Shown piece by piece: positions 29,201 to 37,306 of a stretch of DNA of 64,000 nucleotides. Numbering within the stretch: the first letter of the stretch is position 1; every line of letters begins with the position of its first letter. The DNA comes from JAGQOZ01 sp041399205 (GTDB lineage Bacteria > Planctomycetota > Planctomycetia > Pirellulales > Pirellulaceae), in NCBI GenBank assembly GCA_041399205.1, contig JAWKTK010000010.1:1-64000 (forward strand). The letters are read 5' to 3'. A program made the position numbers and the translations under genes. The notes under the pieces are model-generated. The model saw only the letters and a list, made by a program, of their open reading frames with translations, was not told where the DNA came from and did no database searches.

Positions 29201-30693
29201 TTTTCCGGATTTCGCACGTCGCGCGGTATCGTGACGCTACCTTCGAGCCACCGGTGGACCTTGAATGTGATGACGCAACAGATCTGTTTCTGAACGTGAC
29301 AGAACAAAAGGTCGACGTGGCCCCCCTCCCCCCAGCTGAGGATCGAATCGCCGACTTGCCACTCGACGGCGTATTACCCCGTCGTGCTCGGCACCTGTTC
29401 CTGAACGGTTTTACCGATTCGGCTCACAGCGAAGTTAGCACACAGCTGCATCGCGAAGGTCTTCGCCCCGTCTGGTTTCGGAAGCAGTTTGGGAACAATC
29501 GTCAATCGGGTCCGCAGTTCTGGCAGGCAAGGTGGACCCGATTCACCGAACCCCCGCCCACACGACGATCGATCGACAGATTGGCCAATCTGGCAACCAT
29601 GTTGTGGAACTTGGGAGCGCAACAAGAGACGATCGGCGCGCTTGCGTTGCGAGCGGAAAATGATCTCCGCAGCCAAATGATCACTCACCTCGCCGCGGCG
29701 AACAGTGATCCGGAAATCGTGTTGAATCAGCTCATCAACTCGACCGACGCCGGGGTTCGTCAGGCGCTGGTGTTGGCCCTCAGCGAATTTCGTTTTCAGG
29801 TACTCTCCGCGACGACGAAGACGCGAGCGGCGCGAGAACTCGCAAACCGATACCTCGTTGATGCCGATCCCGGCGTTCATTCCGCGATCGAATACCTGTA
29901 TGGTCGTTGGGGGATTCCGCTCCCTGAGCTGACCGACGTCGAATCCATTCATGCTAACGCAGCGGCGAATTGGACGCGGACGTTCAACGATCATCTGATG
30001 GCGCACGTCCGTATTCCCGTGCCGCCTCCGAATTGCGGAAGCGGACTTGATCAAGGTGACCGAGCGAACGCCTTTTCAATTTCGACAAAGCCCGTACTGG
30101 ACGAACAGTTTGCGAAGTTTGTAGAAGATCACGACAGCGTCCCGTTTCAATTGGTCGGAACGGGCAAGCCTGTCACACGGGCAATTTGGCACGAAGCGGC
30201 CCAGTATTGTAACTGGCTAAGTGCCAAGTCCGGACTCCCGAATCGGAATGGTGCTTTGTACCAACCGCGAAAAACGAACAGCTCTTTCAGCCTGCGGAGG
30301 GCTATTTGCAGAGAAAGGGATTCCGCCTGCCGACCGTCGCCGAGTGGCAATTCGCATGTGGAGGTGGCGTGCGGACGAGTTTTCACTGCGGTCACCTGCT
30401 GCCTACGTTGTCACAATACTGTTGGGACGTCACGAATTCGAATCTGCAATTACAAACATGTGGCCTTAAAAAGCCCAATTGGTGCGGACTGTTCGATATC
30501 CACGGTAATGTGGCCGAGTGGGTCACGAGGCGACTTGAGCGATTGGGACCCAACCGGCGGAATCGCGTGCGGCGGTGATCGAAATCAACCATGGAAGTAT
30601 CAAGCAATCCAGGCAACCCGACAGCTGGGACGCCTGACGCGCGACGATCTCGTAGGCTTTCGCATCGCACGATCGCTTATGCCGAACGGGTGA
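26275..30693 (+). CDS. STAND NTPase, HEAT-like, LamG-like and FGE/SUMF1-like domains (C-terminal part of the kinase)
   Basis: Domain order: nSTAND NTPase with Walker A GVSGSGKSSFVKAG (residues about 28-41) and Walker B KTVVFIDQFEQWL (about 87). A short regulatory helix region contains LLAHDFMVEPLRDWL, followed by one membrane segment (YGLTAAMIGFVAFGLLRI, about 420-440). HEAT-like helical repeats run to about 680. A concanavalin/LamG-like domain (EFTLEAWLYDWSGPVFGQVG, WNHVAFVFDGAGAYCYLNGK) is about 845-1000. A second helical region follows, then a formylglycine-generating-enzyme-like domain (EAAQYCNWLSAKSGLP; in a shifted frame RKGFRLPTVAEWQFACGG and DIHGNVAEWV; then VGFRIARSL). Two indels lie near 30270 and 30530. 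The full protein from 24970 would be about 1900 residues. Confidence 0.78.
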   Translation: MRFWQSQIDKVDETTFRIGLLSGVSGSGKSSFVKAGLIPRLAAAVRPIFIEAATDETESRLLAAIHQRVPQTAQLELVETFAVLRRDTSCKTVVFIDQFEQWLQNEPIRGGALKTALRQCDGPHLQCVLLVRDEFGMQAAKILLDLDVSIDQGFNFAVVPMLPIGHAREILRRFGQALERLPSQIDDFSDEQVKFLETAIGGLAERGVVVPVHLALFTEIMRDRPWTESSLAKVGGAQGLGVVYLNKCFGEKSQHPACRLHSRRPTRASRPAPRCKSRDQGHHRTEEQLLEVSGYRKQIKQFEDLMRLLDRELRLITSARPNAEEAEEADDGQPVYLLAHDFMVEPLRDWLTREDKQTYRGRAELFAERGTMVEESGSARHLPSIGEWLGIHLFARGRTWSAAERQVMRRANWSHAIRYGLTAAMIGFVAFGLLRIRANQRTDFAVAAILNASNEELPSLLSPLKHPSPLVTEQLEALSSDSSLPARKRLNVCLALARCGKTLNSELVSTMLAADVDSFAHACRLLNSRRQELARYFEPYCSEANTNSETRLRAFCALAQFSPNSLDASNDRSDVVRHLLTKNLLEVPTWANLLRPLADQLTPSLRNHFENDEDPRTQQLATSILGTLHRDNVTRLLELADQSSGEQLAMLLPLLAEHRHVVKPRLLHQWRSLFRLPPTQRPNVPHATVTQLEVNGGLTSDYAFSTSLDATAVESCSNELEPSGYVETCRTSCGLADKPTMAVIWQKNGTPARQATMADAGVNLPPLHSARQRQLLLLFSGRTKTPFTDTFTITDVRYHTPVGRPDHATDVSWLSQTYWNVVPEPCMDVGNTSGRIGFPVVPFDELGEFTLEAWLYDWSGPVFGQVGTARRAGLWFCVGDGPGVEKTVGWLADDGTQACELSLGRSRLEGWNHVAFVFDGAGAYCYLNGKCVDSTQTSPRRPMRIPTKRRTPVFPAKLAYTNADGESHWGDGKLRVFRISHVARYRDATFEPPVDLECDDATDLFLNVTEQKVDVAPLPPAEDRIADLPLDGVLPRRARHLFLNGFTDSAHSEVSTQLHREGLRPVWFRKQFGNNRQSGPQFWQARWTRFTEPPPTRRSIDRLANLATMLWNLGAQQETIGALALRAENDLRSQMITHLAAANSDPEIVLNQLINSTDAGVRQALVLALSEFRFQVLSATTKTRAARELANRYLVDADPGVHSAIEYLYGRWGIPLPELTDVESIHANAAANWTRTFNDHLMAHVRIPVPPPNCGSGLDQGDRANAFSISTKPVLDEQFAKFVEDHDSVPFQLVGTGKPVTRAIWHEAAQYCNWLSAKSGLPNRNGALYQPRKTNSSFSLRRAICRERDSACRPSPSGNSHVEVACGRVFTAVTCCLRCHNTVGTSRIRICNYKHVALKSPIGADCSISTVMWPSGSRGDLSDWDPTGGIACGGDRNQPWKYQAIQATRQLGRLTRDDLVGFRIARSLMPNG

Positions 30694-31190
30694 TCTAGGG
30701 AAGAGCAAGTCGGCGACCACCGTCGACTCGTGGATTTTCTTGGGTAGTCACTCTGAAGATGCACTGTCAAATCGACAATCACTTTGAACTCGCTCGCTCT
30801 AATAAGATTTCGTGCGTAAGGAGGGCGTGGCATGTGCGTCATGTGCACATGACGCTCTCAGTCGGTTCGTCCTTGTCCACGAATTTGGCGGGGGCTAAGT
30901 TAGGCGAGTTGGACGATTCTGTGCAGCTTCGAATGGCATGATTGCTCGTCTTTTTTTCGCTCCGACGCGAATTGCTAATCGTGTATTGCTCTCGATTCGA
31001 ATTCGACTCCCAGTCGCCATTCATACGTTTTCCAGGCGATTTCGACTACGAACGAGCGTCCCGTTTGCCGGTAGTGTTCACATCCAATTCGAGGCTGCGG
31101 ATATAACGATTATCCAATCGACTTGTACGATAATGCAAAATTCCTGGCCAGCTGTTGATCGCCTCCGTCAGCAACACATAGGATGTCCAC
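30694..31190. other. Intergenic region
   Basis: It contains dispersed-element copy 4. The rest is AT-richer, presumably the promoter region of the AraC-type gene; no clear promoter hexamers were picked out. Confidence 0.5.
30820..30890 (+). repeat. Dispersed intergenic element, copy 4, with a perfect 20-base palindrome
   Basis: GGAGGGCGTGGCATGTGCG leads into GCGTCATGTGCACATGACGC (30836-30855), a perfect palindrome. The second block here is GTCGGTTCGTCCTTGTCCAC. The upstream flank GATTTCGTG is shared with copy 8 and with the relic beside the IS110 element. It lies 126 bases after the giant kinase gene. Confidence 0.8.
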
Positions 31191-32117
31191 ATGAGGAAAG
31201 ATTCAGCGAAACGTGATGCATACCGCTTGAAGGCGAACCGAGAGGAACTCGCCGAGCTGATTTTGCAGGCGTTGCCTGGAAATGGCGGAACCGTAGAGCC
31301 GCAACCCGGAATGCATTTCCGAAAGCACTCAAGCCGCGGAGAGCGCGTGTACGGCTCGTATCCTCCAGCGTTTTGCGTTGTAGCCCAGGGGAGCAAGGAC
31401 ATCTTTCTTGGGGATGAGACGTTTCGCTACGACGCCTCGAACTACTTGATTACGACCATGGAGCTTCCATTGTCGGGCAAAGTAGTGGACGTATCTGCTC
31501 AGCGACCGTATCTAAACTTCCGTATGGTCCTCGACCCTTCGGTTGTTGCCTCTGTCATGGTTGATGCAGGGTATGTTCACCCAAAGAACGGTGGTGAAGT
31601 CAAAGCGGTGGGCGTTAGTCCGTTGGACAACGACCTACTCGACGCAACCGTTCGCTTGGTTCGCTTGATTGATTCTCCCGACGAGTATCGCTTACTCGCA
31701 CCGCTTGTTGTTCGCGAGATTGTCTACCGACTCTTGATGGGCGAGCAGGGCAATCGTTTGTGTCATTTGGCAAAGCTTGGTGGCAAAACCCACCGAATTG
31801 CTCGTGCAATCATGACGATTCGTAGTGTATTCCACGAATCAATTCGCATTGAATACCTTGCCGAAGAGCTGGACATGAGCGTTTCAGGATTGCACTCGCA
31901 TTTCAAGACTGTTACTGGGATGAGCCCCTTGCAGTTTCAGAAGCAACTGCGACTTCAAGAAGCCCGACGGTTGATGCTCAGCGACAACCTGGACGCGACG
32001 CAAGCGGGAAAGCAGGTGGGTTACGATGACCCATCTCATTTCACCAGAGAATACAAGCGCCTTTTCGGCCAACCTCCCAAACGACACGTCGAACAGTTCC
32101 GAGAAGTCTCGACGTAG
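31191..32117 (+). CDS. AraC family transcriptional regulator
   Basis: The 308-residue protein has an N-terminal AraC-type cupin sensor domain (residues about 50-190) containing AFCVVAQGSKDIFLGDETFR. A double helix-turn-helix lies at the C-terminus: IRIEYLAEELDMSVSGLHSH and AGKQVGYDDPSHFTREYKRL, with FGQPPKRH. The N-terminal type (AraC_N) is common in regulators of aldehyde/alcohol oxidoreductase genes. Here the next gene, 48 bases downstream, is a PQQ-propeller protein, a possible target. It may also be autoregulated. Confidence 0.88.
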   Translation: MRKDSAKRDAYRLKANREELAELILQALPGNGGTVEPQPGMHFRKHSSRGERVYGSYPPAFCVVAQGSKDIFLGDETFRYDASNYLITTMELPLSGKVVDVSAQRPYLNFRMVLDPSVVASVMVDAGYVHPKNGGEVKAVGVSPLDNDLLDATVRLVRLIDSPDEYRLLAPLVVREIVYRLLMGEQGNRLCHLAKLGGKTHRIARAIMTIRSVFHESIRIEYLAEELDMSVSGLHSHFKTVTGMSPLQFQKQLRLQEARRLMLSDNLDATQAGKQVGYDDPSHFTREYKRLFGQPPKRHVEQFREVST

Positions 32118-32164
32118 TTCACGTGGCGTTCTACCAATTCACAATTGAATCACAAAAGAAACAA

Positions 32165-33529
32165 ATGAAGCTATCATACTTAACCGTGACAGTCGTTTTG
32201 ACTATCGCCTCTGTCAACCAGGCCGCCGACTGGCCTCAGTTCCTGGGTCCGGAAAGGAACTCGACGTCCACTGAGACAGGCCTGTTGCGTTCGTGGCCAG
32301 AGGGTGGACCTGAGGTCTTGTGGACGATCAATGTGGGCAAAGGCTATGGTGGCCCCGCGGTCAGGGATGGCAAAGTGTACTTGCTCGACCGCAATGACGA
32401 GGTTGGCGAAACACTTCGTTGCCTCAATCTACCTGATGGCAAAGAGCTGTGGACCTATGCTTACGACGCTCCTGGTTCGGTGATGTTCCCCGGTTCGCGA
32501 AGTGTGCCAACAGTCGATGGCGAACACGTATACACGTGCGGTCACAATGGCGATCTCCATTGCATCGATATCAACTCGCACAAACCCATTTGGAAGGCAA
32601 ACATCTGGACCGATTTCGGAGGAAAACCACCAGGCGACGGAGGTGGATTTAGGTCACGCGAAGCCGGGAGTTTTCCCATTTGGGCCATTACACAGAACCC
32701 ATTGATTTACGGCGATTTGCTGATCGTCGCATCCCAAGCTCCGGACGCCGGTGTCGTGGCGTATGACAAGCGTACAGGCGACGTAAAATGGAAAACTCCC
32801 AATCTTGGCAATGAATCCTATGCCAGTCCGTCAGTTGCGAGCATCGACGGAAACGACCATATCGTCATGGTCATTTCATCGACCAACCCTTTTGGCAATC
32901 CCGGGGCGGATCGAACCCTGGGGAAGGTTCTTGGGGTAGAGCCCCTCACGGGAAAAGTCCTCTGGACATACGACAAGTGGAACTGCCACATTTCCGTACC
33001 GAGTGCCATCGACGCAGGTGAGAACCGTATCCTCGTAGTGGGCGGATACGAACTCGGCGCGACCATGGTAAAGGTCGAAAAGCAGGATGACGGAAGCTAC
33101 GTCGCAAACGAACTGTATACAACGGAAGAGTTTGGCGATCAGACGAAGCCGCCAGTCTTGCACGAGGGTCACTTCTACGCACAGTATGGAACGAACAATC
33201 GCCGCGATGGCTTGTGCTGCATGAACATGGCTGGCGAAATCAAGTGGAAAACAAAACGCGATCCTGGTTTCAACAAGGGCAGCATGATTTTGGTTGATGG
33301 TCTGATTCTGGCAACGGATGGCGAAAAGTCAGTTTACCTGATCGACCCGGACCCATCGGAATTCAAACAACTCGCGTCGGCGGAGCTGCTTGGCGAAGGC
33401 GGAGATACGGGAGGCATTGGTGGGCGTATCGGTGGCAGAACGCAGAACTGGGCCCCCATCGCCTTATCCGACGGGAAGCTGCTTATTCGCGACCACAATC
33501 AAATGAAATGCGTGAAGGTCGCCAAATGA
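32165..33529 (+). CDS. PQQ-like beta-propeller exported protein 1
   Basis: The start at ATG 32165 gives a clean signal peptide (MKLSYLTVTVVLTIASVNQA, then ADWPQFLGPERN), better than the in-frame start at 32123. The motif DWPQFLGPxRN opens many planctomycete propeller proteins. PQQ/BamB-like blades follow (LLDRNDEVGETLRCLNLPDG, KELWTYAYD, VVAYDKRTGDVKWKTP, VYLIDPDPSEFKQL). No quinoprotein active-site set was identified, so binding or scaffold function is as likely as dehydrogenase activity. The stop overlaps the next start (ATGA, 33526-33529). Confidence 0.85.
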   Translation: MKLSYLTVTVVLTIASVNQAADWPQFLGPERNSTSTETGLLRSWPEGGPEVLWTINVGKGYGGPAVRDGKVYLLDRNDEVGETLRCLNLPDGKELWTYAYDAPGSVMFPGSRSVPTVDGEHVYTCGHNGDLHCIDINSHKPIWKANIWTDFGGKPPGDGGGFRSREAGSFPIWAITQNPLIYGDLLIVASQAPDAGVVAYDKRTGDVKWKTPNLGNESYASPSVASIDGNDHIVMVISSTNPFGNPGADRTLGKVLGVEPLTGKVLWTYDKWNCHISVPSAIDAGENRILVVGGYELGATMVKVEKQDDGSYVANELYTTEEFGDQTKPPVLHEGHFYAQYGTNNRRDGLCCMNMAGEIKWKTKRDPGFNKGSMILVDGLILATDGEKSVYLIDPDPSEFKQLASAELLGEGGDTGGIGGRIGGRTQNWAPIALSDGKLLIRDHNQMKCVKVAK

Positions 33530-34878
33530 ACTTGGTAAGAATGTGTCTTTTTCGCCTTGTCCCAGCCACACTGAATGAAATCACCTGTTTGTCACTTGCT
33601 CTCTTGACTCTGTTTCTGCAACCCGATATCCGAGCACAAGAGGTTGAAAGTGTGTCCGCCGCCAATGGTGCGATGCAGGTCACGACGAAAGACACCGTTT
33701 CGCCGGAAGATCTAAGAGAGAACTGGACGAGTTTTCGCGGATTCGGCTCTAACGGCCACGCTAACAATGCGAATCCACCGCTGACGTGGAGCGCCAAGGA
33801 GTCGAAGAATATTGTCTGGCAGACGCCGATTGCCAAACACGGAATGAGTTCCCCCGTTGTTTGGAAACAGCGCCTTTTTCTCACAGGAGCCGACGACGAA
33901 TCTCGAGACATCTACTGTTTCGATACGGAGACCGGAAAGTTGGTCTGGGAGCACACCGTAAATGGCCTCCCAGACTCGCCCGCCGATGGGCTACTGCCCG
34001 AGGTTTTGGCGGAAACCGGTTTTGCGGCACCCACAGTTGCAACGAACGGTCAATTCATCGCGGCGGTTTTTGCGACAGGAGAACTCGTCTGCGTAGATAT
34101 GAAAGGACAACGGGTTTGGGCAAAGCATCTGGGTGCACCCAATAACCATTATGGTCACGCCTCTTCATTGATTTGCAATCGAGACTTGCTGTTCGTCCAA
34201 TATGACCAAAAGAATGATTCAAAACTCTTGGCGTTCGAAATGACGACAGGAAAGGTTGCATGGCAAGCTGTGCGTAATGAGATGTCGTGGTCGTCGCCGA
34301 TTCTTGTTGATAATAACGACCGAACAGAGCTCATCTTGACCGACAACAAGTCCGTTTGCAGCTACGACCCGAAAACTGGCAAACGCTACTGGCGTGTTGA
34401 ATGCTTGGACGGCGAAGTTGCCCCTTCGGCCGCTCATGGCGGCGGCGTTGTCTTCGTTGCAGTTGAGAATTCTGCCGCAACAGCTATCGATATTAGCAGC
34501 CAGGGTGAAGAGCCCAAAATCCTCTGGCAATGGGACGAGTCGCTTCCCGATTCCGCCAGTCCGGTTGCCACCGACGACTATGTAATCCTTCCAACTGCGT
34601 TCGGCGTTATTACATGTCTTGATTCAAAGTCCGGCAAGGTATGCTGGGAACACGAATTCAATCAGGGATTTTGCAGTTCGCCAATCTTGGTCAAGGATCG
34701 TGTGTACATCATCGATTTGTCCGGAAAGATGCAGGTCTTCAAGCTTGGAAAAACCTTCAAGCAACTTGGAGAATCTGACATTGGCGAACCCACTTATGCA
34801 ACGCCTGCTTTCGTTGGCGACAAAATCTACATCCGTGGGCTGCATCACTTGTTTTGTGTCGGAGAAGAAGGGAACTAG
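33526..34878 (+). CDS. PQQ-like beta-propeller exported protein 2
   Basis: ATG 33526 overlaps the stop of the previous gene. An N-terminal hydrophobic stretch (CLSLALLTLFLQPDIRAQ) is a signal peptide. The mature protein starts ENWTSFRGFGSNGHANNANP and has PQQ-type blades (IYCFDTETGKLVWEHTV, LLAFEMTTGKVAWQAVRNEM, ITCLDSKSGKVCWEHEFNQG). It is about 450 residues, a seven- or eight-bladed propeller. It is a paralogue of the upstream protein, and the two probably act together in the periplasm. Confidence 0.85.
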   Translation: MNLVRMCLFRLVPATLNEITCLSLALLTLFLQPDIRAQEVESVSAANGAMQVTTKDTVSPEDLRENWTSFRGFGSNGHANNANPPLTWSAKESKNIVWQTPIAKHGMSSPVVWKQRLFLTGADDESRDIYCFDTETGKLVWEHTVNGLPDSPADGLLPEVLAETGFAAPTVATNGQFIAAVFATGELVCVDMKGQRVWAKHLGAPNNHYGHASSLICNRDLLFVQYDQKNDSKLLAFEMTTGKVAWQAVRNEMSWSSPILVDNNDRTELILTDNKSVCSYDPKTGKRYWRVECLDGEVAPSAAHGGGVVFVAVENSAATAIDISSQGEEPKILWQWDESLPDSASPVATDDYVILPTAFGVITCLDSKSGKVCWEHEFNQGFCSSPILVKDRVYIIDLSGKMQVFKLGKTFKQLGESDIGEPTYATPAFVGDKIYIRGLHHLFCVGEEGN

Positions 34879-35615
34879 CCGACTATTGCCGGTAAATTGT
34901 TAGTTTGCCAATCTCACGAGGATGTATCACCCGACGGCGAAAACCGATCGGAGCTACGCTGCATCCGCGTGAAGTGACGAAGCAGGTTGTTTGCTGCTCA
35001 GGTGGGCGTGACCGAAGCTGTCGGGTGCACCGAACCAATTCGTGCATCTTTGCGTTTAGGGCAAGTATTCTAAACACGTCCTCGCCAGCTGCACGGTGGC
35101 GGGGTTCCGACTGCAATCTCGAATTGACAGGACACTTTGAGGTGGTGCCGACTGAATTGCTCGACTTCGAAGAAGCAAGGTTATATGATTAAATCGCATG
35201 ATATTTTCCTGTGCATCGGCAGTGCTCTGTCGCTTACCTCCGCTGCGGCACCACCTCAGATTCCTCGAAATGAAAATCACAGTCAAAGGTACGAACATCG
35301 ACAGATTCCCGAATTTCGTCGAGATTATCACAGCATAGCCACGCGGCGCGGCAGCCTAGTTGTTCGCCTCCGGTGGACGGCTACGTCTCCTAGCACCCGT
35401 CTGGAAAAAAATCGCTTCACCGTGTTTTACCACGACGCTACTCACATTTTCCAAACGACCGGTGACTACGAAAAAATGCTGCATCGTAGCCTCTCCATAT
35501 GCTTTGCCTCCTGCGAGTAGCGGGGAACAGTGAAGAGCGTCTTGTTCTCGCCGGATCGCAGAGCCTATTCGGAGAGTCGGACGGCCACCGAAGGAGGCCG
35601 CAAGACCAGCACGCT
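34879..35615. other. Intergenic region
   Basis: It holds dispersed-element copy 5 at 35001. The frames here (for example MIKSHDIFLCIGSALSLTSA near 35185) look like the start of a signal peptide, but no protein-like sequence continues, so at most a gene fragment is present. Confidence 0.5.
35001..35045 (+). repeat. Dispersed intergenic element, copy 5
   Basis: GGTGGGCGTGACCGAAGCTG is followed by a short hairpin, TCGG (35021-35024) with CCGA (35030-35033). The arm sequence differs from copies 1 and 4 but still pairs. It lies 122 bases after the second propeller gene. Confidence 0.6.
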
Positions 35616-36377
35616 CTACGCAACATCTGCGGTAACAGACTCCGTCTTCTTGCTCGAGCTGGCTCGTGGGACCAGCATCGGTACGCGCTTGCGATACTCC
35701 GCGTAGCCAGGCAGCGAGTTGGCAAGATCTCGTTCTTCGAACTGAATGGCGATCAGTATGTACGCCGTTGTCACAACAGCGAAGAATAGGTGCGAGGCGG
35801 TCATAGTCGGAGTGAACCAAAACACCATAATCCAGCCAACGTACAGCGGATGGCGGACGTGCTTGTAAAGAGTGGGTTCGCGAAATGGTAGTTGTACGTA
35901 GGGCTTGCCATTGAGTTCAAACCAAACCTGTCGCAGGCCGAATAAATCCGAGTGACTGATTAGAAACGTGGCGTACAAGACTGTCATCCAGCCGAGCCCA
36001 TAGAGCGTGTACAACACGAGACGTCCAGTGCCTGGGACTTGCCAAATTACGCCGCCGATGGGCTCCCAAAATGCGAAGATCAGTACCATCGCAAGGTTCG
36101 AGGCCAACACGTACGTGCTGCGTTCGATCGGCTGTGGCACAAACTTCGTCCACCATCTCTTGAACCAGGGGCGAGCCATCACCGAGTGCTGCACAGCGAA
36201 CACGGATAGCAATGCCAGGTTGATGGCAATGGCCACGGCTGTAGGTCGAATCGGTTCGCCGTCCAGTGTCGTCGGAACTCCGAAGTTCCCCAAAAAGCCG
36301 ACCGCGTACGGAAACACGCCGGCGAGAAAGATCAGATAAGCGATGACTGCATAGGTAAAATAAAGGATGCGACGCAT
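35616..36377 (-). CDS. mddA: MddA/NnrU-like membrane methyltransferase (methanethiol S-methyltransferase)
   Basis: The 253-residue membrane protein has five or six segments. The C-terminal half carries the isoprenylcysteine-methyltransferase-like SAM site: YKHVRHPLYVGWIMVFW and EERDLANSLPGYAEYRKRVP. The N-terminal half (FLGNFGVPTTLDG, LLSVFAVQHSVMARPWFKRW) matches the MddA group, which methylates methanethiol to dimethyl sulfide with SAM. AAGGAAC precedes ATG 36377. It stands alone. Related NnrU-type proteins have other roles, so the substrate is inferred. Confidence 0.72.
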   Translation of the reverse strand: MRRILYFTYAVIAYLIFLAGVFPYAVGFLGNFGVPTTLDGEPIRPTAVAIAINLALLSVFAVQHSVMARPWFKRWWTKFVPQPIERSTYVLASNLAMVLIFAFWEPIGGVIWQVPGTGRLVLYTLYGLGWMTVLYATFLISHSDLFGLRQVWFELNGKPYVQLPFREPTLYKHVRHPLYVGWIMVFWFTPTMTASHLFFAVVTTAYILIAIQFEERDLANSLPGYAEYRKRVPMLVPRASSSKKTESVTADVA

Positions 36378-36742
36378 GTCTTAAGTTCCTTTCAATGTCG
36401 CCGCAGCCTCGCGCGGCAAAGGTGGATTGGTTACGTGGATTGAAGATCTGGGCACCGAATATCGCCCCCACAAGCAAAACGACATCGCATGAAAAAATGG
36501 CTCATGGCGTTCAGAAAAATTTTTTCGTCGCGGAAAAACACCGAATTCTGGGAGGTTTTCCCGGTGCGTGTCGGCCTCCGAATAATCTGTGGGAAGTACC
36601 TCGCAGTCGCAAAAGAGTTAGTCTATAGGGGCCGACCGCCACCTGCCGTACCTGTGGTTTGCTAGCATCTTGTTTAGAATGATGACTCGTTCGCCAGGTA
36701 ATTCCGAATTCGCCAAACCGATTCAGCTCCGAAAGTGCGCAA
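36378..36742. other. Divergent intergenic region
   Basis: This is the space between the diverging mddA-like and ECF sigma factor genes. No element copy and no credible frame were seen. Confidence 0.5.
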
Positions 36743-37306
36743 ATGAATCTCACAGAGATCCTGATTTCTGCAAACAGTGGCGATTCGACGGCTCGGGCTG
36801 AGCTGATTGATATCGCATATCAGGATTTGAAGAAACTCGCAACGGCGAAGATGCGAGGCCAGCGGCTCGATCATACGCTAACCGCGACGGCGCTTGTGAA
36901 CGAAGTCACGCTCAAGTTGTTGCAGGAAAGTCAGCTCGAAGCCAAGACGGGCAAACAGTTTTACGCCTTCGCGTCGACCGCAATGCGGAACTATCTGATC
37001 GATCACGCACGCGGCAAAGCAAGATACAAGCGCGGCGGCAAGCTTGGAAGGTTCTCGTTCGACGAAGCAGTGCTTGCTTGCGAGACACAAAGCGCCGAGC
37101 TGCTTGCGCTGAACGACGCTCTGGACGCACTGGGAAGGATTGAACCTAGAAAAGCGCAGGTTGTCGAAATGCGATACTTTGGCGGCATGTCAAACGACGA
37201 AGTGGCCGAGGCGTTGCAAATCTCGATTGCGACCGTGAAGCGAGACTGGACGGTGGCCAAAAGCTGGCTGATTTGTGAATTATCGGGTGACAACGATGAA
37301 TCGTGA
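36743..37306 (+). CDS. ECF-type sigma factor (Sig-70_X6/HAL group)
   Basis: The intact 187-residue protein has the region 2 pattern AYQDLKKLATAKMRGQRLDH, TLTATALVNEVTLKLL and FYAFASTAMRNYLIDHARGK. Region 4 has VVEMRYFGGMSNDEVAEALQ and ISIATVKRDWTVAKSWL. This set is typical of planctomycete sigma factors of the PF07638 group. The kinase start (ATG 37296) lies inside its last codons. It presumably directs RNA polymerase to a regulon controlled by the kinase. Confidence 0.88.
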   Translation: MNLTEILISANSGDSTARAELIDIAYQDLKKLATAKMRGQRLDHTLTATALVNEVTLKLLQESQLEAKTGKQFYAFASTAMRNYLIDHARGKARYKRGGKLGRFSFDEAVLACETQSAELLALNDALDALGRIEPRKAQVVEMRYFGGMSNDEVAEALQISIATVKRDWTVAKSWLICELSGDNDES

